From contig BSDZ01000112.1 of NCBI GenBank assembly GCA_030268105.1, positions 949,501 through 1,013,500 of the forward strand: DNA of 64,000 nucleotides. The letters are read 5' to 3'. The stretch is from Volvox africanus. Taxonomy: Eukaryota; Chlorophyta; Chlorophyceae; Chlamydomonadales; Volvocaceae. Below are positions 34,321 through 58,866 of the stretch, one piece after another. Both the position numbers and the translations under genes were made by a program. Each line of letters starts with the position of its first letter. Position 1 is the first letter of the stretch. The notes under the pieces were generated by a model. The model saw only the letters and a program-made list of their open reading frames with translations. It did not search any database and had not been told where the DNA came from.

Positions 34321-37300
34321 GTTCACGCTTTTGCGTTGGCTCGTGCCGCGGCTGGTCGCCGATGGGTGATGGCCGCGCTGGAGGAAGCGAGGAGACGCCT
34401 TTCCCATCTGAGTCGCAGTAAGCTGCCGAACAGCTGGCCGTCTACAGCGCCCGGCATCTCCGCCGCCGCGCAGGAGCTCCAGTTTCAGCGTCAAGGCTCC
34501 AGCAGAGAGGGGGCCACTGGTTCACGCTGCCTGGATCAGGGGAGCTAGGTGCAGCGCCCCATGGTGGCGCCGCCTGCCAGGCTATTGCCAAATTTGCCGC
34601 TCGCACCTCGAGACGTGGGCATTTTGTCAGTGGGGTATGCCGCAAGCATTCCTGTGGTGCCCTGTGAAACTTCAAAAAGTGTTTCGAAGGTGCCCGAGAC
34701 GCAGCAGGGCCGCGCTGGGGAGTATGGCCGGGGGAATCAGGGGGGCCAGTATGAAATGGGCGGGCGAGATGGCGGGGACAGTGACGGCCGGCAATGCGCT
34801 AACGCTGCCACGGTAGGAAGTGCACCTTGAGAGCTTGTTTGGGGGGGGTTGGGGGTGTCCCTTTAAGCGTCTGGGCGGTCTGGATGGGGTGGTCACTTTG
34901 CGAGGTGGTAGCTTCGTCGCCCTCAGCCAGCTCGCAGTTGCAAACAGGTTGCAAATGGCGGAGGTAATTGCTAAGCAATTGTATTATTTGCGTTAACTAA
35001 AGCCAAATTGAGAGCATTGACGCGAGTTGAATACGGTTTGAGCCGGTACCAAATCTGGGAAACAAGGTTGAGGTCTCGTTTTTTATGCATCAATTTGGAT
35101 GTCTATGGATTTTAGGATAGGTTCTTGGATAAGTATCTGATTGAAACAAATATGTGTGTTTGATTTGGGGCAGCGAAAAATTCGTTCCACGGTGTTTGCA
35201 ACGATTAATCTGCCGATGGCGGCTAACGCTAGAGGTTAGCTTGTTGGGCAAACCACGCTTCCATAGCCTCAGCAAGCGCACACCACAACAGCGCCATTGC
35301 AACAACTGTGTTGGGCTTGCCGATGGGGGCATGAGGGGACCTGTTTCGTCGCATCCCTTTCATTTGCCCACAGCATTATGTATATATCTTCTGCGTGCAG
35401 TACATGTGAGGCAACCAGACGAACCGCTGTAGTAACGCCAAACTAGCGGGAGAAAAGCGTGCGGACTTTTGCCCTTCTGATCTGCCCAAGTCGGTGATTG
35501 GGATATGGTGATGTCCTGTTGTTTGTTCAAGTTTGTTTACAAGTTTGGCAGCCTACAGCGGAGTGCAGTCGTCTCCGACCTGCTTGGCCTGGCTTAACTA
35601 AATTGTGCTGTTCCTAAGTTAGTGTGATATGGAAGGCATAATGTTTTACATTAGTCCAATGCGGGTCCGTCTGCTTCGGGCTTCATTCGGTCCGAGTCAT
35701 AATGTGTGTTCCCTTGGATTTGGCAGGAAGGTGCTCGTTCGGCGGTGCTACACCGCGTCTGTCAGAGCATGCATGGCTCAAAAAGGCAAGATGATGTCAT
35801 CATAACTCCAGGGTGGCGTAGTGGGGTGTGGATTTCGGGCTGCAGCGTTAGCAGTGATTAATTTTCGGAATGTGGCCTTACACGGCAGCGGCAGATTCCC
35901 TCCGTATGCTCCTATTTCTCCAATTGCAAATAAATAGCTCCGCCCGGGGATACTCGGCCACAAATCGGTCCTGTTGTATCCAGCTGTAATGTGCATTCAA
36001 TGTTATGTGGCGTTAAAATGTTTCATACGTGGCGCTCGAGTTGCCGTGCTTTTTATTTATCAAACTTGCTTTGCACACGGGATTGCATCCGAAGTATGTC
36101 ATGTGCTAGAGCGGCGATTGCTAACTACTCTACTTCACGGCAAATGTATGACATGTTCAACCTTTCGCGCCTCATTTCAAACCCTACCTAACCTATACAT
36201 TTGGCTAACCAAATTTCCTGCGCAGCCCACACCCTGGTCAATATCGCACGAATGTTTCCCTTCATCAGGTGCCAGACCGATTTCTGATCCGTGCAGCTGG
36301 ATGGTCAGTCTCCAGGATGGGCAGGCTTCCATCCGATCTGGGTCTCTTTGCTGACTGTGATTGCCTGCAAACGTGTGCGTTAGCTATCCAGCTATCCATT
36401 CCTTTGAATGTGGCTCACGCATGCACTTGCTTGCACGGCCAGAACCCCATAGTACGTACGCGCGACCCCACAGCTTCTACATGCGCAGAGTCAACAGGAG
36501 TGCCCTAATAATCAGCTGTTTGCAGGCTATAGAGCTCAAAAGCCAATGCCATGCCAGGGGATTATTCCCTTATCCAATCCATGCTCGCTCACCCGCACCA
36601 GGGTGTACACCCTGAAAGCGCTTACCCTGTCCGTACAACGGCGCAGCGAGGGAAAGAATGCAATTGCCCAACCCTGTCAAGGCAACCCAACAAATCACAA
36701 TTTGACTTAAGCTATTCGATGAGTTAATTTATCATTGAAGGCTGGTACCTGATCATATATGGCGGACTTAAATTGAAAGTGAGGTACACAACGAAAAGTT
36801 GAGGGACTAGTTCCAAATACCAATGGAGGTTTTAAGCCTTGTGGGAGAGATACCTGTCCATTAATACTCATGCAGTGTATCAGGAGGCTGTTTCAGCATC
36901 ACAACCACTAAACTTGCGAGGCCTCCCTGGCCACGGGACCCATAAGAAGTATACAAGGAGAAAATATCGATCAGAAATTTAATTATGGATATGAAATTAT
37001 GCATTGTGTTATATATAAGGTTGCGTTATTGATAGCGGGACCCTCCGCTCTACCTTCGCTTGCAAACAACATCCGTACGGGTACTATGTCGCGATATGCA
37101 AAAACTTCAGCTTCCGAGTAACTTCACAAAATCATCAACTATTGATTCATCCACATTACGAGCTTGACTGGTAGCCAGCGGGATGTAAATTCCTTTACAC
37201 AGGACGATGATGTTTGACCCCAGCGGTCGAAGATATTGGCAACTAGGATACTGAGATCGTGGGATGTATAGCAACGGAGCTGTTCCGCGGGCCAGGAAGG

Positions 37301-38108
37301 AGCGCAAGGTTTCTGTGGTGTTTCGACACCCCAACGATGAGAAGGTACCTTGTCTGCGGCCTAGCATCTCAAACGGTTCCAAACGCTGAACTGCATAATT
37401 ATTCATGTTTTAATCTCCTCATAGCACTGCGCGGGCGTGGAGGCCGTCCTGTGCCCCGTGGTACCAAACCACAAACTCCTATTCACGGCCTCGCGAGATT
37501 CTACGATAAAAAGGCAAGTTCCCGGCAGCTCCTTTACCCCTCCCCATGTCCACCATGTCGGACCTGTTTTACTGTCTTAACCCATTATTCCATGCATCAT
37601 TTTTGTTCGGTCCGCTAATACACACGCATCCTATGCGCCACCTTACACAGCGGCACTGATCCAGTATCCCTGCCGAACCCATCCCTCCGCTCTCCCGCTA
37701 TCGCCGGAGCCAGCGTAAGCCCCATGTACACACATGTACCCAACGCACGCCAAAACATTGACTTAGCACAAGGCGCGGGTGTACGTTGGGCAACACCCAA
37801 TTTCCGGCTCCAGGTCACAACCCCCTAGGGCGTTTTCACCTCACATTAGTAGTCCTGCGGTAGCTATGACATTATCACCTACGAGTCAAATGGCGATATC
37901 GGGATCCTGAACGGCAGCGAACGAAATTAACAAGGTTCCGGGGTCCTCATGGGTTTGCTGCTGCTGCTACGTCTACCGTGCTTTGCCTGCCGCGTGCATC
38001 TGCCAGCGATTGTTAAGACATCTCCTTATGGCCCCTTCCGGCTTCCATGTATTTTTCCGTCACCCAATCCTCTCGTCCAGAGCTCACCGTGCGCCATACC
38101 CTGTGCAG
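34321..38108. other. No gene assigned; expected to hold 5' exon(s) of the WDR48 gene
   Basis: The WDR48 homologue lacks its first 50-60 residues (start codon and the first blade), which must lie upstream of 38,109. A frame at 34,336-34,548 is Ala/Arg/Ser-rich, and several short frames lie at 35.1-37.8 kb, but none fits the expected sequence. AT-richer patches occur around 36,700-37,030. Confidence 0.4.
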
Positions 38109-49057
<10,949 letters not shown>

Positions 49058-49289
49058 CACCGACAACAAGGTACCGCGGACTTAGTGATCAGATCCGAAT
49101 ACTTCAAAAGAGTGTGTGTATGACGAGGCTTAAAATGATCCGATATGTTTTTCACATCAAGCATCCCACCCCGTTGCCCGTTCGCCTCTTGGACAGGATT
49201 CGAGACCCCGAGCACCCGGCGCCGGCCCCCACCATTTCGGGTCCCGGGGGGTAAATCCCCCTCCACATACGCATCCCCCTCCCACCTAA

Positions 49290-49389
49290 ACGTTTTCACC
49301 TTCTCTATCTTCTTGGACGGAGCTACACGTCGTCCTCCACCATCGCAGTTAGCCGTGCTTTACAGCAGCGTCTACAGCGGTATCATGTA
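49290..49389 (-). repeat. Dispersed repeat, copy 4 (partial, inverted)
   Basis: In opposite orientation it matches about 100 bp of the family core: TTTTCACCTTCTCTA, GGACGGAGCTACACGT, TTAGCCGTGCTTTACAG and CTACAGCGGTATC are all present with a few substitutions. Confidence 0.8.
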
Positions 49390-50554
49390 TCCTTTGTTGG
49401 ACCCCCAGACACGGCTCACAAAAGAGGCTAGATGATAACCTCTATCCTTTCCAAATAGTCCCCTCAACCCCGCGCACCCCTCCAGCTCCCACCCCCCTTT
49501 TCAGGGCCTGTTGCATGGACCTGATCACCTCAGACGGGGTATGGGCTCGTCAGGCGGAGAAGGGCCAGCGGGGTGGAAGGGGAGGGGGGAGGGGCGAGGG
49601 GGAGCGACGGAACAGGTAGCAGGGGACATGGCCTGATCTTTGGCGCCAGAGGGGAGGGGAGCGTGAGGGAGGGAAGGAAAGACCTTGTGGGGGGCCGACC
49701 GTGGCTTGTCTGACGCTGCTGCTGGTCCTGCGGCTGGCGGGCTGTCTGGCGGGCTGGTTGCCTGATTGCCTAATTTGATGTCGGTTGTAGTCATTAAACC
49801 CGGGCAAAGGGGTCGAACGGCCTGCTGGGGTGGGGGGCTCCCAAGCCAGACCTCAGGCATCGGTCCCGACGAGCGGTCCTAAGACTCTCGCTTTAACTCG
49901 CATGAGTCTCTTTCCGCTGAGAACTCCGAAAACCACCAATTTAGTGCGGGGGGGCGGGGGGAGGAGGTGAGAGGAGGAGGAGAAGACGAATAAACGTAAC
50001 ACGAGGCAAAGGATGGTCGGAGGAGGGGGCAAGCAGGATCCTGCGACGAATTTTTCGAGAGTTCCTTTCGCAAATTGATTGGGTGCAACGGTCGTTAGGA
50101 ACACTATGGGCCTTAAATAGCTTTCCGAATTTTGCTTTCCGTTTTCACTGACGGTTCTGGCGGTTGCAAGTTGACTGGCGGTTACCTGATGTGCAAAACG
50201 CTGGCGCCGATGGATTTGTGAGTGCTAGTGAGAGGTTAGTTGGATGATTGGTGGAGCAGTAATAAGTTGTATTGGTAGTTGCTTTCGTTGGTGGCGACTT
50301 TCTGACCGTGTTAAAGTGTGAGGGTCTGATGTTCCAAGAAGGGAAGACTCTGACATCAGCACGGCCTGCACCGTGACTGTCTCCGGCTGCTACTGCGACT
50401 GCTACTGCATTTGCGGAAAGTGTCCTAAAGTAAAAATGACGACGTGCCGGAGAGGGAGTCGGAAAGGGGAAGGTGGAAATAAGGCACCTGTAGGATGAGG
50501 GGGGTCCGATGCTACCAGCTGTACGCGTTGTACCACGGGAGTACCGGATGTACC

Positions 50555-50598
50555 GGGATGTACTGGTTATACCATTACGGGATGTACTGGTTATACCA
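50555..50598. repeat. Two 20-bp direct repeats with 24-bp period
   Basis: The 20-mer GGGATGTACTGGTTATACCA occurs at 50,555 and 50,579; related GATGTACC motifs precede it. It makes a GITSTSR repeat in a minus-strand frame. Confidence 0.85.
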
Positions 50599-53545
50599 GT
50601 GCGGCGAGTAAGCGGACTGGATCTTGGATGATGCATTGTTACGCCGTGCGGTGGCGTACAGTGTCTTCCTCCAAAGTCCCCCTGTCTTGTGCGTATTGTG
50701 CCTGAGTGGGGTGTGGGGTGTGCGCATCCCAACCTAAGCACACGTCGGCGATGGTCCAGGGTTGGAGAAACGTCCCGAGGACCTGGATCTGATGGAGCGT
50801 GTACGGGTTACCGGCTGGTGACCGTAAAGGGTATGTTATGTTGACATCACCCAAGGTTGTGTTGCTTTGGGAGGGCAAAAGAAATGAAGGTTCTATTGTT
50901 GAGATGCAGGGAGGGGCCGCGGCTCTGTGCTAGAGGGGGTGAGGCAGACGGGCGTTGGAAAGCATAAGAATGAGAAAGCGTTGCTCTCCTGCGGTCCCCA
51001 GGTTGGTACGGCGTTGGGCCTTATGGTTGCCCATAAGGGGCTGAAGGGGGCGTTTTGGAGCTTTGGGGCGGATGGGATGAGGCTTTCCAGGGGAAGGGGG
51101 GGCGAGACCTGTGCTGTCCATCTTCGAAAGTTCGTGTGCCTTTCGGAAGCGTGTCTCAGCAGAAGTAGACGAGGAAAGGGAAGGCGAAGGGGGGGACGGG
51201 GATGAGTGACTGTACATACATACGGGCCTATCGAAAGAAGTGATTCATCCAGCTGGCCGAGGCATCAGTTGGGGGAGAGGGAGGGCCGGTTGGCCCCACC
51301 ACAGGACGGCCGCGGCCTTGTGAAACGGCGTGAACGGGGTCCGCCATGCAAATTCACTGGCAGCACGGGGAAGGATGCGGGTCGCACGACGGTCAAAGAC
51401 CTCGCCTAGAGTTGGAGGAGCGGAAAGGAGGAGGGTGAAACAAAGACACGTGTCTTTGTTTCCGTTCAATTGTGTGGAGGTGACGATGGGGATACGGTCA
51501 TACGGGGCGGGGGACGTTTTGCATCGAATTCCTGTGCTCCTCCGATGTAAACATGGCGACTTTTTGGCAACGAGCGTGACGGGGAGGCGCCTTCCATTCC
51601 AAGGCCCTAACTCTTCTCATTCTTTAACGATTGGCGGAGCGTGTTTATTGCCTTGATTTTCACCACCTTGCCCTTACCTGTATTACCCTGTATTTTGTGT
51701 GTGCGTGTGTTGGCACGGTGTACGGCAGCTACTGATTAACCCGGAGCCAACAATGGTCACAACGGCCTCCTGCACGATGCTGCTCAATATGCTGTTTGCG
51801 GATCAGTAAGTGGGGGTGGGGGTAATGGGGCCGAGGGCCAAATCGCCTCTGGCCTGTCGTTTTCTTTCGTTGTTTGCACAGGTCGGTCACGCCACAACCT
51901 GGGGGAGGCAGGGAGGTGAATCCCGGCCCCCCCAGACATTCCGTACGAGGTTAGTACGACGAGGTTGGGCATCCGAATATAACCTGTTGTTACGTTACGT
52001 AATGCTCGTTTCCCCACCGCTGGAAGTGTGTGCTGCAATGCGGTGCAGTCCAGGTGGCCTTAGGGGGCCTGAGGGGGCGAGCAACATGAAGCAAGAGTGC
52101 ACTGCTCGCAAGTTAGGGTTACCAAGGTGCGAAAGATAAATGAAAAATCCATTGAAAGGGATGGCCAGCTAAAAAGGAATAATGTTCGACATCTTTGATG
52201 AGCTCGTACGGCCCGAGCGAACCGGGAGCCTCAAGGGACCGCAAAAGGGATGGTAATAATAAATGCCAATAAAGGAAAAGCAAGATGCCGTTTCGTAGCA
52301 TACAATATTGCTTGACATGTTTAACACTAGAACTATACTTTGCCCGAGCAAAGCGCAGCTTATGCATGCAGGTCACGTAATACGTGTTTACATATTTACA
52401 CGAGCATGTGACAGAGAATGTATATGTGCATTTCGGTATTCGGGGGTAATTTCGGGAGTACCGAAGTTAGGCAACAGCAACAGCAGTGGGGCGCAGTAGC
52501 AGCAGAAAGACAACCAGGATTTTCACGTACTAGGATAGAGCTTCCTATTTCCCTCAAAATACCGCTGCCTTAAAATTGGTGTCTTATGTCCCCTAACATC
52601 CCGAGGACTAGCACTCCCCACAAAGCCGTGTGCATCGTAACTGGGAGGTCGTTTTCGCGATGGGAACATTTCATTGATCCGAACAAACAAATTAAGTCGT
52701 CGACTTCCCTGGTGCCTGTAAACTCAGTCTTGTGTCATGTCCTGTGCTAATCTGTAGAATACGACTTCGTGTTCTGATGACCCAACAAGTCCCCACTGTC
52801 CCTAACCCGGCCCCCACCAACCCGAAGTCCCCCCGCCTCGCAACGCACGATCAAGGGAGCAGACATCTGCCGCAGATGTGAACGGACAAGGCGACCGGGA
52901 GGGGTGGGCGGGCAACTGCAGTGGAGCTCGCCCAGGACCGACCCCTTCGGTTACGCAATGGGGGAACGGCGCACTGTGTTTTGGCGACATACACACGTGT
53001 GCGTGTGTATGCCATACACACATACACAAACGCTCACGACCCAGTGGAGTGTTGTGCACGCATTAACTTCTTTGCAGCTCTCGCTTCCATTGAGAGTTGT
53101 AAGGGGGTAGTTGATGGTGTCGTGGTGATGCTGTATAACTACAACGCCTTGCATCCGACGTGCCCAACCGCCGGTGTCCCAAGCTTGCAAAGACAGCCGC
53201 CGTCCTGCAAGTGAAGCAACCCCCCATCACTGCGGCTCCATCGAAGTGACTCTGGGCTGAGAGCACACTTTGTCAGGATCACTGGCCACACAGCCGCTCA
53301 CTCGCTCCCACACTCTTTATTCACCTGTCCCTAGTCCCAGCTCTGCCAAAAACCCTAGCTGCGCACGCAATAACCTCCGGCCTGAGCTTTAAATAGTTCG
53401 AGAGACTGATCAAGGACCCGACAGTCCAGCCCGCTTCCGAACCACCGCCAACCCACCGCCACCCGACCAACACAAACACAGGAGGGGTAGCGGTGGGGGG
53501 GACGGAGGAGGGGGAGCCTCCCAATACACGTGTTCCCCCTCCCTC

Positions 53546-56500
53546 TCACCCCACATGGAGGCCGGTCCGATACACGAATAACAGGGGGTAGGTGAACAGA
53601 CAGGTGACGACGCAGGCCCACCAGGCCAGGAAGCTAGCGGCGAAGGACACAAAGGTCAGCGGCGGCAGCGGCGGCAGCCCATCACCTCCCCCCCCCTCGC
53701 CGCCACTGACATTGCGACCTCCAGGTGTTCCTGCCGCTGTCGCGGCGGCAACCGCGGCGGCGGCGGCAACCTCTTCTGATGACGTCATGCCGTCGAGGCC
53801 GTCCAGGAAGTCGCCTCCGCCAGCGGAAGCCGCTGCCGCCGCCGCCGCCGTCACTGGCGGCGGCGGTTGTGGTATTGGCGGTGGCGCCGCCGCCGCCGCT
53901 GCCAACGCGTCGACGCGCTGTAGTACGGACGGTCTCGCACCAAGGTTCGCGATGAGGGGCTGTGGCGGCCGAAAAGTGTCCAAAGCACCGGAAGCTCCGC
54001 CGTACAGAAGGGCGAGACAGACCATTATGGCTGCGGGGGCCAGCAGCTGTAAGCCCACCTGCGTGTGTGTTTTGTTGTTTTCGGGAGGTGGCGAGAAACG
54101 AGATCCGTCATGGCCGGACCGCCCACCCCACCCAGCAATGGGACACCCCGACAGGCGCTAAGAGAGGGAAAGGAGAAAGCAACAACCGACCAACGAATAA
54201 CGGATGAACGAACTGACCAATGACGTGAGGTGAACACGAAACCGAAGAGGCAGCATTCACTTTCCCAACGGCGGAAGAGGCGGCAACCGATAAGCGAAAT
54301 CGAATATTCGGAAGCTCTCATCAATGAAAGTGAGACATCAGAAACCACCACAGCACACTTCCTTCCCTGGAGCGTCCACACACCTGGCAAACCGTTGCGT
54401 ATACCAACGTAAGCCGCTTCCGAATGAGGGTATCCCGTACGGTTTGTGCCCCTGTACTGCCGCCGCCGCCGCCGGGTAGCGCCTCATGCCTCAGCAAATG
54501 CCACTCCAGCAAACCCCCTCCGAGGTGCGCCGCCACCAGAGGCCGTACGGCAAGCAGCTGCACCACCGCCGTGGCAGCCACGAGCGCCGGCCCTAGCGCG
54601 CCAGCCACGGCCGACGGCACGGGCCAAAAGTCAGACATTGGGATGATCCCGTATAGTACGACGAGAAGTGGCAGGACGAGCGACAGACGTATGATGGCGG
54701 TCGCGAGGGGATGGGGAGTGAGGTACTTTGCGGCCCAGGAGGGGACAGGGCTGGTGTAGTGGTAGAGCTTGGCGACACGGCTTGCAGGGCCCAGCAGGGT
54801 AGCAGCTGTACGGCAAAGATCCGAATCAATCGTCAGAATCGGGCGACAGGCAAGCGGAGGGAAATGCGGTGAGAGGTCGGCCGAATGCAGTTTATTTGAC
54901 ACCTTTCTTGATATATCAAGGGTTATGTAGGGTTTATATATAGGGATATATATTACGGGATAAAACGGTTGACGGTTGGTGGTTAGCGACTGTGGGTCTT
55001 GGGCCTAATTGTGGTTATGTGGTTTTTTCCGAAAGAACCCACGGCACCCTTAGGACCTTTAGGACCGGCGATGGGAACTCAGAAACGATCATGCGCGGAC
55101 GAGTGAACGAAGGTACGTCTGTGGAATGTGAGTGTGTGTATGTGCCTTATGGCTCTCTAAAGCCAACAGCTGGGAGCCATAAGGCCCCTCCCAATGACGG
55201 AAAGACCGCCGCAGCAATGGGGGAGAAGCGCGTGAAGGGTCACAGCCCCCCCTGCCCGTAATCGTAGGCGTGTATGTGTGTGTATGTGTTCCCTCTGCTG
55301 CTCGGGGAGTCTGGGGAAGGAGGGGGGGGGGCAGCGATTCCGCACCAATCCAAATGTCCCACCTTCACCATGTAACTCGACGGCACGTGACGTGACGTGA
55401 TGGTGGTGGGGCCACTATTTCTCTGCCCTTCCCCCAACCGCTCCCCCGGCACTGCCATACACCCACGGCCGGAGCCCCACCCGCGTACCTAAGCATACGC
55501 ACCCGTACAAACCACTGCGGCTTTGCTGCGCACATCCATCCACATAAACACGCCCCCCCTCTTTTTGGGGTTGGTTGTTTTCTTTTTTGTATTGGTGTTG
55601 AGTGTTAAGCGGTCCGTGAGCTGGCTCGTTCCGTGCCGTACGAGTTTACAAAATTGCAATCATCATCATCATCATCCCTGCCCCATTCACAATCACATCC
55701 ATATACACGCACATCCATCCATCCATCCATCCATTCACATAGACACATACCTACGACGCCTGCAACCGCCGCCAGCCCCGCCGCCACCCAGCACGGGTCC
55801 GAGTCCAGGGGGGGCGGTGGGTGGTAGCGACGCATCCGGACCGCCAGCAGCCGTGTGATGCTCCCCATGTAGAGCTGTTGAACACGCCGTCGAAGAGCAC
55901 AAGAAATACGGAGTACGTCTCTTTAATAACATTCGGCAAAACTTCGATTCCAAATAGGAATGCGGGCTAAGTAAAAGGACTGACTGACAGAGTCTCAGAA
56001 ACGCACAGCGTGGACTCGCACGTGTGCGTGTGTGTTTTGTGGTTTTTGATTAACAACCCATGGGTCACAGGAACCCTGCCGTACCCCAGGGGCTCGAAGT
56101 ACTGGCTGACTGAAGCTGTGAGGCTGCTAGGTGGATACCACCTTGAGGTTCATGAGCAGTAGCCCCGGGTGGCAGGTGAGTCATTGACGGATACGGGCAC
56201 CGCACATGGGGGGGGGGGGTTAGGTGCACCCCCCACGAAGAGGGGAGGGGCGAAGGAGGCGGAAGAGTAACAGCTGCGATTGATCGCCCGCCGCATCCAT
56301 TGAGTGCGCGGATAACGTAGAATACGTGTGCCGCACATAACCTCCCCCCCAGCACCACCACCCAAAACCCCACTTCGTACAGCTCCCCTTCCCTTCCCCC
56401 CACTAAGCCCCGTGACCCATTACCCAAGGGCCTCTATTATACGTTCTTCCCGTCCTGTTCGTCCCTATGCTGTAGTCAGTCTCGCGCGCTCAGGAAGTGC

Positions 56501-58866
56501 CCCCTGCTTCATCTGTCCAGGATGGGCTGGCTGAGGGGTGTGGGCGGGAAGGACGAGGACGAGGGCGCTTAAGCAACACCCTCCCCCCCCCCTCCCCGCA
56601 TCCCTCACCCTACACCTCTCCCACCCCACCCCTCACCTCATCCAGGTCCTTAGACGCTGATTGAATATTCCACCGAATCCAGCCCGGCGGCGCCGCCAGC
56701 AAAATGCCGTACGCCGCCGCACCTCCCACCGCCGCTAGCACCACCACTTGGAACCTGTCTCCCAACAGCCGTTTCAACGACCCGTTGCACTCCAAAGTCA
56801 CCAGCTGGGCCGGGGCCCACATAACCACCAGCGGCCCCAACGTGTACAGCAGCACCTCCTGCAGCAGACAACATTATTACAAGAGAGGGTCTCAGATGAT
56901 GGGTCCGAGTTGGGATTGGGGTGGTTTACTTTGCGTACGTTTCAGTTGTACAGTTGTTGGAGTAAAATAACTTTATTTATATACATTACTTATGCTAATA
57001 TTAAACTTAATCTCCACTAATTAATTTGTACAACACGAGGAAGTGCATCAGCTTCGTTTAACGCGGTATAAGGGCTGAAGGTGCGGTGCTGTTGGGAGGT
57101 GGCCGGACGCGTGCCAAAGCCGCGGCCGTCACATGTTGCAGCAAAACTAATCCAAAACCTGTCCGTACTTCCCCGGTACGAAAATCCGAGAGTCGCCCAA
57201 GCCTACCTGCCAGAGCCCAAGCAACGGTCCGAGAATAAAATGTACGACGACTCCAACGAACAGCACTAAGAGAAGAATGCCCTGAGGGGGTGGAGTGACG
57301 CACACAGCGGGCGAATGCAGACGTGGCCGTGTTGTATTAGCCAGGTGCCTGTATCAGAGAGACCAGAGAGACCTTCCAGAGAATGAGCTCTTCCTTTTCA
57401 TCATAAGAAGGGAGATATGAGGGAGGGGGAGGGGGAGGTGGAGGTGGAGGTGGAGGTGGAGGGGGAGCATAGGGTGGAAGAGGAGGAGAAGGAAAGTGTG
57501 GAAGGGATGAAAGGGAGGGGGGCAAGACGAGATATTCATCATGTTACCGGGAGGGAGGCGAACTCACGGCTTCAAGGCACCTGCCACGCACAGTGCGGTG
57601 CGGTGCAAGGTTTTTCCGCGAGCGCGGACAGTTCGGAGGCACCGAAAGCAATCACTCAACCATCCATTGGGTTGGGCCCAGGGGGCCGGGAGCCTGGTGT
57701 GGGGAGAGGCCCGTAACATCTCAAACCCGAGCAGCAGAGCTCGACGGAGGCGGAGATGGAGAAGTGGGGAAGTCGAATAAACGAGACAGGATACCGCTGT
57801 AGATGCTCCTGTAAAGTACGGCTAACCGCGATGGTGGAGGACAACGTGTAGCTCCGTCCAGAAAGGTAGAGAAGGTGAAAATTTGAATTGTAAACTAGGT
57901 AGCCGCCAAGTCCACATATGGAAGCAGGCGGGAAGGCAATAAAATCCGTAAATACGTTAACTATTGGCCGTGCTGCTGGTGGTGGTGGCGAAATGTTACC
58001 GTGCAAAGTTGCTGGGTTCACTGAAGAGAGAAATGAGGACTCGAAGAGGCCCGGGATGGGGGCGGGCCCGATATGAACCGAAAGGAGGGGCCGGCGGCGT
58101 AGGCGGTATCGAAAGCTGCATGCCTTAAGTCCTGTGTCATCCTTCCTGGTATGACCTGCTTTAAATATATGGTCCTGTAGCTTTTTTGCTAATGATTCAA
58201 GTAATTTTGCTCCCACTCCTAACCAACCAGATATTGTTGATCTTGGTAAATCTACTCCTCCTCTCTCATATATCTGGGATTGACGATAGGCAGGCAAGTG
58301 GTTACAGTATTAGCTAGAATGGCATGTCGTACGTTTTCTTCTGTTAAATATAATGACATATTTTGTTTAATATGTTGACATATTAAACTGGTACACATGT
58401 CTCGCCATGTTCGTGTTCGTCATGCGCGTGTGCTATCGTCGCACGGCCGTACGGCTGTACGTACTGCCAAACACAAGCAGAGTTGACCGCTGCAAGGGAG
58501 AGCCACGCGGCGCGAGATAACTCCATGCCAAGCAGGGTGGGCATGGGATATTAATGTAGAGCATGTAGCAATCCGGCACCCAGCCCAAGGGGAAAGGCAA
58601 GGAAAAGGGGAAAGCCAAGGGACCTTACCAGTGTCTCGAAACTGCTTCCGAACGTAGATGGCTCCGAGCTGAGATGGCTCAGCGCGCTAGGGCTCAGCTG
58701 CTGCATGATCAGAGAGCATTGCGCGCCCTGAAGCTGTAGCTGTCGCTTTTGTAAGAGCTTCCTGTCGCGCTTTGTGGCCTTCGGCCCCGGGGGCGGGTTC
58801 GCTATAGCCGATGCTTGCGGCAGGAATGTATACAAGCCTTCCAGGAACAGGGACCCTGTGGGCTGC
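53546..58866 (-). CDS. TMEM161: TMEM161-family multipass membrane protein
   Basis: Predicted integral membrane protein of the conserved but poorly characterised TMEM161 family. Minus-strand exons by eye: about 58,855 (or 58,866) to 58,629; 57,281-57,207; 56,858-56,637; 55,874-55,751; 54,805-54,384; 54,046-53,546 (stop). Phases agree at each junction, giving about 520 residues versus about 480 in animals. The first exon has the post-TM1 basic loop (PPPGPKATKRDRKLLQKRQ, like the KKDRK loop of animal proteins). The 75-bp exon is a pure membrane segment (GILLLVLFVGVVVHFILGP). The 54.8-kb exon has LATAIIRLSLVLPLLVVLYG and ALVAATAVVQLLAVRPLVAA. The last has LLAPAAIMVCLALLYGG, a long Ala/Pro/Gly insert and the family end TFVSFAASFLAWWACVVTC (compare FxGLLSFLTWWIAACL in animals). 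The start codon and first membrane helix were not found. Introns hold a dispersed repeat and an IS66 relic. It is divergently transcribed from GET2. Confidence 0.85.
57419..57472 (+). repeat. G-rich GGA/GGT minisatellite
   Basis: Runs of GAGGGG and GGTGGA within the TMEM161 intron, forming many G-runs on the plus strand. Confidence 0.7.
57774..57983 (+). repeat. Dispersed intronic repeat, copy 2 (full)
   Basis: Differs from copy 1 by only about six visible substitutions over 210 bp. It lies inside the TMEM161 intron 57,282-58,628, about 150 bp from the bacterial transposase relic. Confidence 0.92.
58125..58385 (-). pseudogene. IS66-family transposase fragment (bacterial) inside a TMEM161 intron
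   Basis: The minus frame from about 58,309 to 58,125 reads NHLPAYRQSQIYERGGVDLP, then RSTISGWLGVGAKLLESL and KLQDHIFKAG..DDTG. This is the core of IS66 transposases around the conserved PLYRQ and GxxLxRSTLxxWV blocks and the first part of the DDE domain. The frame then turns into algal-looking sequence. Immediately upstream on the minus strand, to about 58,385, AT-rich DNA stays open in another frame (MSLYLTEENVRHAILANTV), possibly the same gene after a frameshift. A TAA four codons before the HLPAYRQ match and the loss of both ends show it is dead. Confidence 0.8.

Larger units (their letters stand above)
49058..53545. other. Gene-poor spacer between WDR48 and TMEM161
   Basis: No recognisable gene. 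Pro/Ser-rich minus frames at 49,525-49,860 and 50,145-50,741 and several G-rich plus frames have no motif. A short plus frame at about 53,079-53,214 follows a TTCTTTGCAG acceptor-like site and reads ALASIESCKGVVDGVVVML, without a partner. The stretch also holds repeat copy 4 (49,290-49,389), a short tandem repeat (50,555-50,598) and GT/CA-rich tracts. Confidence 0.4.

Noticed and set aside
55144..55184. CCTTATGGCTC...GAGCCATAAGG stem-loop as a bacterial-type terminator
   Set aside because: It lies in a eukaryotic intron with no U-tract; noted only as a short inverted repeat.
57656..58297. A single 213-residue transposase gene on the minus strand
   Set aside because: Only the first 55-60 residues match IS66; the rest is antisense of algal DNA and of the dispersed repeat.
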